DNA from: Allolobophora icterica
Lineage: Eukaryota; Annelida; Clitellata; Crassiclitellata; Lumbricidae
DNA length: 64,000 bases
NCBI GenBank assembly: GCA_963556255.1
Contig: OY744605.1
Coordinates: 69,979,049 to 70,043,048 of the forward strand
Direction: 5' to 3'
In this document: positions 61,201 to 64,000 of the stretch, one piece after another
How positions within the stretch are numbered: position 1 is the stretch's first letter
Layout of the letters: every line of letters starts with the position of its first letter
Notes under the pieces: generated by a model
Seen by the model: the letters and a program-made list of their open reading frames with translations, nothing else
What the model was told of the DNA's origin: nothing
The model's database searches: none
Position numbers and translations under genes: made by a program

Positions 61201-63839
61201 AATTTACATCAGGTATGTATATTATATATACAATGTAATCATATAATGTAAATAAAATCATGACATACATGTTGTACAGAATGTACATGTATATAACTAC
61301 ATAAACACTCACATATATTTATAATACATAATATGCATATAAAATGCAAACATACAAATGATTAGATTAGATCAGTGCAAGCAATGCCGAAATCTCCTCT
61401 ATCAGATACATGTACCACAGAATCAACAAGTCAAGATTAGTTACTAACCTGAGCCTTCAACGATTTCCATGTCAACATCTGGTTTTTCGTCAGCTTCCTT
61501 TTCAGTGTCCTTTCCATCTTCTACTAGCACAACGCTGTTGTCTTCCAATCCCATCGACTCCACATCTTTCTTCTCTGCTGCTACTCCATCTGGTTTCTCT
61601 TCTGTGCTTTCCATCTCTGCATCCTTTGTATGCTTTTCAAGTTCCACAATTTGCTGCACCTTCTCTGTCTCCACTATCAATATATCTTCAGCCTAAATGC
61701 AATAAAAACAAAAGAAACAACTGTAATAATATCTGTTACAGTAATAATGAAAATTTAAATACCATCAAAGTTGCAAGCTACTATAGTTTCATGAACTAGC
61801 ATCACTAACAAATGTATTACGTGAGGAAAAATACTGGCAGTCATTTCAAAATGCTGTTAGCTGCTAGAACACCTGTATTTGTTTTAAATATAAATCCTGT
61901 TGTCTTTGCCTTGGACGCAAGATCTCGACCACGGACCATTCCTCTTATACGCTTCTCTACAGGCATGTAAACAAATGTGCTACCTGTACCTTTTGTTACC
62001 GGTTTTGAAGCTGTAGAGCTCTGCAAGTCAATTGTATTCTTTATCTGATAAAATCAAATTGGAAACTTCTATACCACTGCTATAGGGTCATTCCGTGCCA
62101 AATCAACCAAAATTTACACTTTTCCCCACTCTCCGATTCAGAATTTTTGATTTTTTTACCAAAAATTCCTCATCATTTGATATGAAGAACTGGAAAGTTT
62201 CACAGGTCTGCAGCAAAAATTGACCGAGATACGGGCTGCTGAAGTTGGTGGGGGTAGGACGAAAATTGTACGCGAATTTGCGTCTGTAAAATTTTTGTCA
62301 TTTTCAGACTTCCATAACTTTTGATCTAGAGCAGCTACACACATTTGGTTTTCAGTTTGCAGTTCTGTGCAATGGACATTTTTCAACAAGTTGTTTAATG
62401 ACCTCATCTTCAAAGCACCAACAAAAATGTGGTATCAATAAAAGGGTTGTTCTTCAAGCTTTAACTGTTTTGAAAAAATAATTTAATAACCTAATCTTCA
62501 GAGCACCAACACAAATTTTGTATCAATAAAAGGCTGTTCTGTAAGCTTTCCAATGATGTATGTCTGACTTTTTTATCAGGTGATACACATGACCATTTAG
62601 TCAGTTGAAAGTGACCACTATCACAGAGATGAAGGGTTTTTGGCTAAGTGCTACAGCAGTCTCTGTCAACCAAGACACAAATAAATTACAGGTTTAAAAC
62701 TACTCCAATAGCTGAATAAAACCACACAAAAATTATTAATTTCTGACATATACTGCAGGTGTAGTGTGTCAGCAAACATGAGAAAAATGGGTTCGGTTAG
62801 AAATATTTTGACACTTTTCAACAACTCCGGTTAATTCCTTATATCAAAGACAACCAATTTAACTTGATCATGCAAATCTGTGCATTGCCAAGAACTCCAA
62901 ACTGAAAACCAAATGTGTGTAGCTGCTCTAGATCAAAAGTTATGGAAGTCTGAAAATGACAAAAATTTTACAGACGCAAATTCGCGTACAATTTTCGTCC
63001 CACCCCCACCAACTTCAGCAGCCCGTATCTTGGTCAATTTTTGCTGCAGACCTGTGAAACTTTCCAGTTCTTCATATCATATGATCAGGAATTTTTGGTA
63101 AAAAAATCAAAAAATTCTGAATCGGAGAGTGGGAACCATTGGTTGAGTTGGCACGGAATGACCCTATAATAATGCACAAGGCATCAATGGATAGTCAATT
63201 CTAAGCAACACTGCGCTCCAAAACCACAACCAACTGTACAGAGTCAGTTACGATCCAAGACAACTTCAGGCAGGCTAGGGAGGATAAGCAGTCTGAAAAG
63301 ATAAGAATTTACCTCAGTTTTCATAGGTGCCTCTTTTGTCTTCAGTGCCTCTTCTGAAATTTGTTCCACAATGGACTTGACCACTGAGACCGATTCAGCT
63401 GCTGGTTCTTCAGCCAACTGCACTTTGGGTCTTTGCTCTGCCATTTTTATCTTTCGCTTCTCAGCTGCCGGCTGTATATCTGTGGGTTCCTGAGTAACTG
63501 GTGGTTCAGCCACTGGCTCTTCCACAGTCGATGGCTCAGTTGTTGCCAGCTCCAGTAAAGCTGCCGGCTGTAATATCGGTACAATAACAGGTTCAGCTCG
63601 TTCAGTGCTTTCTAGCAATTCAGCTGCTGAGATGTCTTTGTTCACAATTGACACTGATGACTCTGGATGTCCCAAAAAGTGTGTGGGAACAGTGTCTGCA
63701 TGGTGCTCGTCGACCAGTTTTTCTTCAACCGGTTTCTCATCTGATTTGTTCCACGATGTGTCCAGAGTCGACTCATTCTGTGATGATTCGAGCACTGAAT
63801 CATACTGTGATGAATCCATTAGTGCTGACGAATCACCGC
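47778..63839 (-). CDS. HNRNPUL1: HNRNPUL1-like heterogeneous nuclear ribonucleoprotein, 18 exons, 5' end outside window
   Basis: Exons in transcript order: 63839-63313, 61692-61449, 60758-60674, 59947-59780, 59564-59488, 59020-58881, 58462-58363, 58164-58052, 57587-57432, 57248-57141, 56774-56652, 55508-55380, 53899-53731, 53284-53087, 52254-52132, 51608-51388, 50052-49804, 47960-47778. All junctions have GT/AG and keep frame, giving 3,113 nt (about 1,037 residues). Domain order is acidic region, RS-rich region, SPRY, P-loop kinase-like domain, RGG/GY-rich and Gln-rich tail. Segments [29 protein letters not shown] and [20 protein letters not shown] identify HNRNPUL1 rather than HNRNPU. The family binds RNA in the nucleus and acts in mRNA metabolism and DNA-damage signalling. 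The first exons, expected to encode the SAP domain, are right of the window. Confidence 0.9.
48000..49803. other. HNRNPUL1 last intron, nothing recognised
   Basis: This intron is AT-rich unique sequence without identifiable element or extra exon. Confidence 0.5.
50095..50235 (-). repeat. Two SINE/LINE tail fragments in an HNRNPUL1 intron
   Basis: Two segments start ATTTATATAGCTCC and ATTTATATAGCAC, the second followed by TTTCAAGAAAACTCACCAGAGG. They match the reverse-oriented tails at 4345, 4845 and 31730. Confidence 0.5.
50448..50566. repeat. Three tandem copies of a 41-bp unit
   Basis: Units begin at 50448, 50489 and 50530 with ACTTGTCTGGGTTCATATGT followed by ATTGGTGTAAGCATGACACAT. They are nearly identical and stop about 50 bp before a Tc1-like element. 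Confidence 0.85.
50616..51261 (+). mobile_element. Deleted Tc1/mariner-type element keeping only the DNA-binding region
   Basis: The termini are CAGTACTGTGAAAAAGTATG and, read backwards from 51261, CAGATCTGTGAAAAAGTATG. TA flanks both sides (50614-50615 and 51262-51263). Inside, 50871-51151 encodes an N-terminal helix-turn-helix pair: [30 protein letters not shown] and [11 protein letters not shown] stop follows TDWF, then the frame continues to [11 protein letters not shown] and ends. The DDE catalytic half is absent. It lies in an HNRNPUL1 intron, opposite in strand to the gene. Confidence 0.85.
51660..52131. other. HNRNPUL1 intron, nothing recognised
   Basis: A run of CCA/TCTATC-like low complexity (about 51985-52095) and otherwise unique AT-rich sequence. 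Confidence 0.45.
52255..53086. other. HNRNPUL1 intron, nothing recognised
   Basis: AT-rich unique sequence without a recognisable element. Confidence 0.45.
53087..56774 (-). CDS. HNRNPUL1: HNRNPUL1-like, P-loop (polynucleotide kinase-like) domain exons
   Basis: Exons 56774-56652, 55508-55380, 53899-53731 and 53284-53087. The Walker A motif [10 protein letters not shown] is intact. It is followed by [68 protein letters not shown] and [20 protein letters not shown], in family order. The domain resembles polynucleotide kinases and binds nucleotide; catalysis is not established for the family. The last exon runs into an Arg/Gly/Ser-rich stretch. Confidence 0.92.
53900..55379. other. HNRNPUL1 intron with a degenerate GTAACCTATATTA-like repeat
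   Basis: From about 54000 to 54290 motifs such as GTAACCTATATTAC, GTAACCTTAATTACA and GTAACCTAACTTACA recur irregularly every 25-50 bp. The rest of the intron is AT-rich and unassigned. Confidence 0.45.
55509..56651. other. HNRNPUL1 intron, nothing recognised
   Basis: Unique AT-rich sequence; no element or extra exon recognised. Confidence 0.45.
57141..59564 (-). CDS. HNRNPUL1: HNRNPUL1-like, SPRY domain exons
   Basis: Exons 59564-59488, 59020-58881, 58462-58363, 58164-58052, 57587-57432 and 57248-57141. The reading [12 protein letters not shown], then [67 protein letters not shown] and [14 protein letters not shown] follows the complete SPRY fold of hnRNP U-like proteins. The domain mediates protein contacts. 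The donor of 59564-59488 is taken at GTAAGT after AGGT because this restores the conserved Tyr-Asn-Cys-Asp. Confidence 0.92.
59780..60758 (-). CDS. HNRNPUL1: HNRNPUL1-like, arginine-serine-rich (RS) exons
   Basis: Exons 60758-60674 and 59947-59780 (85 and 168 nt) encode about 84 residues dominated by Arg-Ser dipeptides, such as [13 protein letters not shown] and [18 protein letters not shown]. They join in phase to the acidic exon upstream and the SPRY exon downstream ([12 protein letters not shown]). In SR proteins such segments are phosphorylated and mediate splicing-factor contacts. Human HNRNPUL1, as I remember it, has only a short basic patch at this position. Confidence 0.85.
59948..60673. 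other. HNRNPUL1 intron within the RS region, nothing recognised
   Basis: A 726-bp intron separating the two RS exons. It carries no identifiable repeat family. Confidence 0.45.
60759..61448. other. HNRNPUL1 intron, AT-rich
   Basis: About 61140-61350 is dominated by TATATA, ATGTAT and ATAATATG low-complexity sequence. No element is recognised. Confidence 0.45.
61449..63839 (-). CDS. HNRNPUL1: HNRNPUL1-like, acidic N-terminal exons
   Basis: Two exons, 63839-63313 (527 nt, beginning in phase 1) and 61692-61449 (244 nt). They encode a Ser/Glu/Pro/Ala-rich, low-complexity acidic region (for example [16 protein letters not shown] and [17 protein letters not shown]). Acidic stretches between the SAP and SPRY domains are normal for the hnRNP U family, but this one is long (about 257 residues). 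A 1.08 kb inverted-repeat element lies in the intron between the two exons. Confidence 0.75.
62085..63164. mobile_element. Fold-back element with about 295-bp inverted arms
   Basis: The left arm (62085 to about 62378) starts GGGTCATTCCGTGCCAA. The right arm (about 62880-63164) is its reverse complement, ending TTGGCACGGAATGACCC apart from small indels. TATA flanks both ends (62081-62084 and 63165-63168), possibly a 4-bp target duplication but palindromic and so ambiguous. The 0.5 kb centre contains a direct repeat around AGAGCACCAACA and TATCAATAAAAGG. No transposase is present. It lies in the HNRNPUL1 intron between the acidic exons. Confidence 0.82.
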
Positions 63840-64000
63840 CTGGAGAAAAATAAAACCAGAAGTGAATTAAATGCAACTTCAAAGGTATAAAGGTGAATGC
63901 TACTACTTTACTCGCATCTACAGAAACACCTCAGAATTGTACATGGAAAGGTAATGCCTTTAAAACCAACTAAGAAGAAAACATGTTAAGTTTACACCAT

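Noticed and set aside
61841..62026. Possible extra HNRNPUL1 exon (basic 61-residue frame)
   Set aside because: The neighbouring exons already join in phase 0, the residues do not resemble the family, and no splice pair stands out.
62156..63101. Two open frames (85 and 73 codons) with nearly the same protein on opposite strands
   Set aside because: They are the two arms of an inverted-repeat element read in mirror positions, not a conserved gene pair.

Overview
The window is a piece of invertebrate animal nuclear genome: spliced genes with GT-AG introns of about 0.1-11.5 kb, clear animal protein families, tRNA-derived SINEs, several LINE clades and many DNA-transposon relics. I cannot name the species. 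The gene content fits many non-vertebrate animal groups.

Layout. (1) 1-18395, minus strand: the 5' part of an SLC5-type sodium/solute (SGLT-like) symporter gene. I found three exons (18395-18315, 6772-6701, 5179-5075) that join in frame; the rest of the gene runs off the left edge. Its introns are packed with mobile elements: a hAT element holding two smaller elements, a second short hAT, a pair of 0.4 kb inverted arms, an R2/NeSL-like LINE remnant and another LINE remnant. (2) 18396-24481: intergenic, with SINEs, CR1-like LINE pieces and an unusual CpG-rich array of about 35-bp hairpin-forming repeats (20.28-21.96 kb). (3) 24482-43735, plus strand: a complete 20-exon TXNDC16 (ERp90-like) gene. 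All 20 exons join in phase to 876 codons plus stop. (4) 43736-47777: intergenic, with a minisatellite, a LINE tail and a 1.16 kb Harbinger-like MITE. (5) 47778-63839, minus strand: 18 exons of an HNRNPUL1-like gene (acidic region, RS-rich region, SPRY, P-loop kinase-like domain, RGG/GY-rich and Gln-rich tail). Its N-terminus (expected SAP domain) lies beyond the right edge.

The three genes have unrelated roles (membrane transport, ER lumen folding, nuclear RNA binding) and show no operon-like relation. SLC5 and TXNDC16 are divergent; TXNDC16 and HNRNPUL1 converge. Most remaining DNA is mobile elements in several stages of decay. Many have readable terminal inverted repeats (TIRs) and target-site duplications (TSDs), so insertion order can be read directly. 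The least explained part is the hairpin array at 20.77-21.35 kb. The most notable protein feature is the arginine-serine-rich segment in the HNRNPUL1-like protein.

Exon boundaries were placed by hand from splice motifs, reading frame and remembered family sequence. No alignment or search was run.
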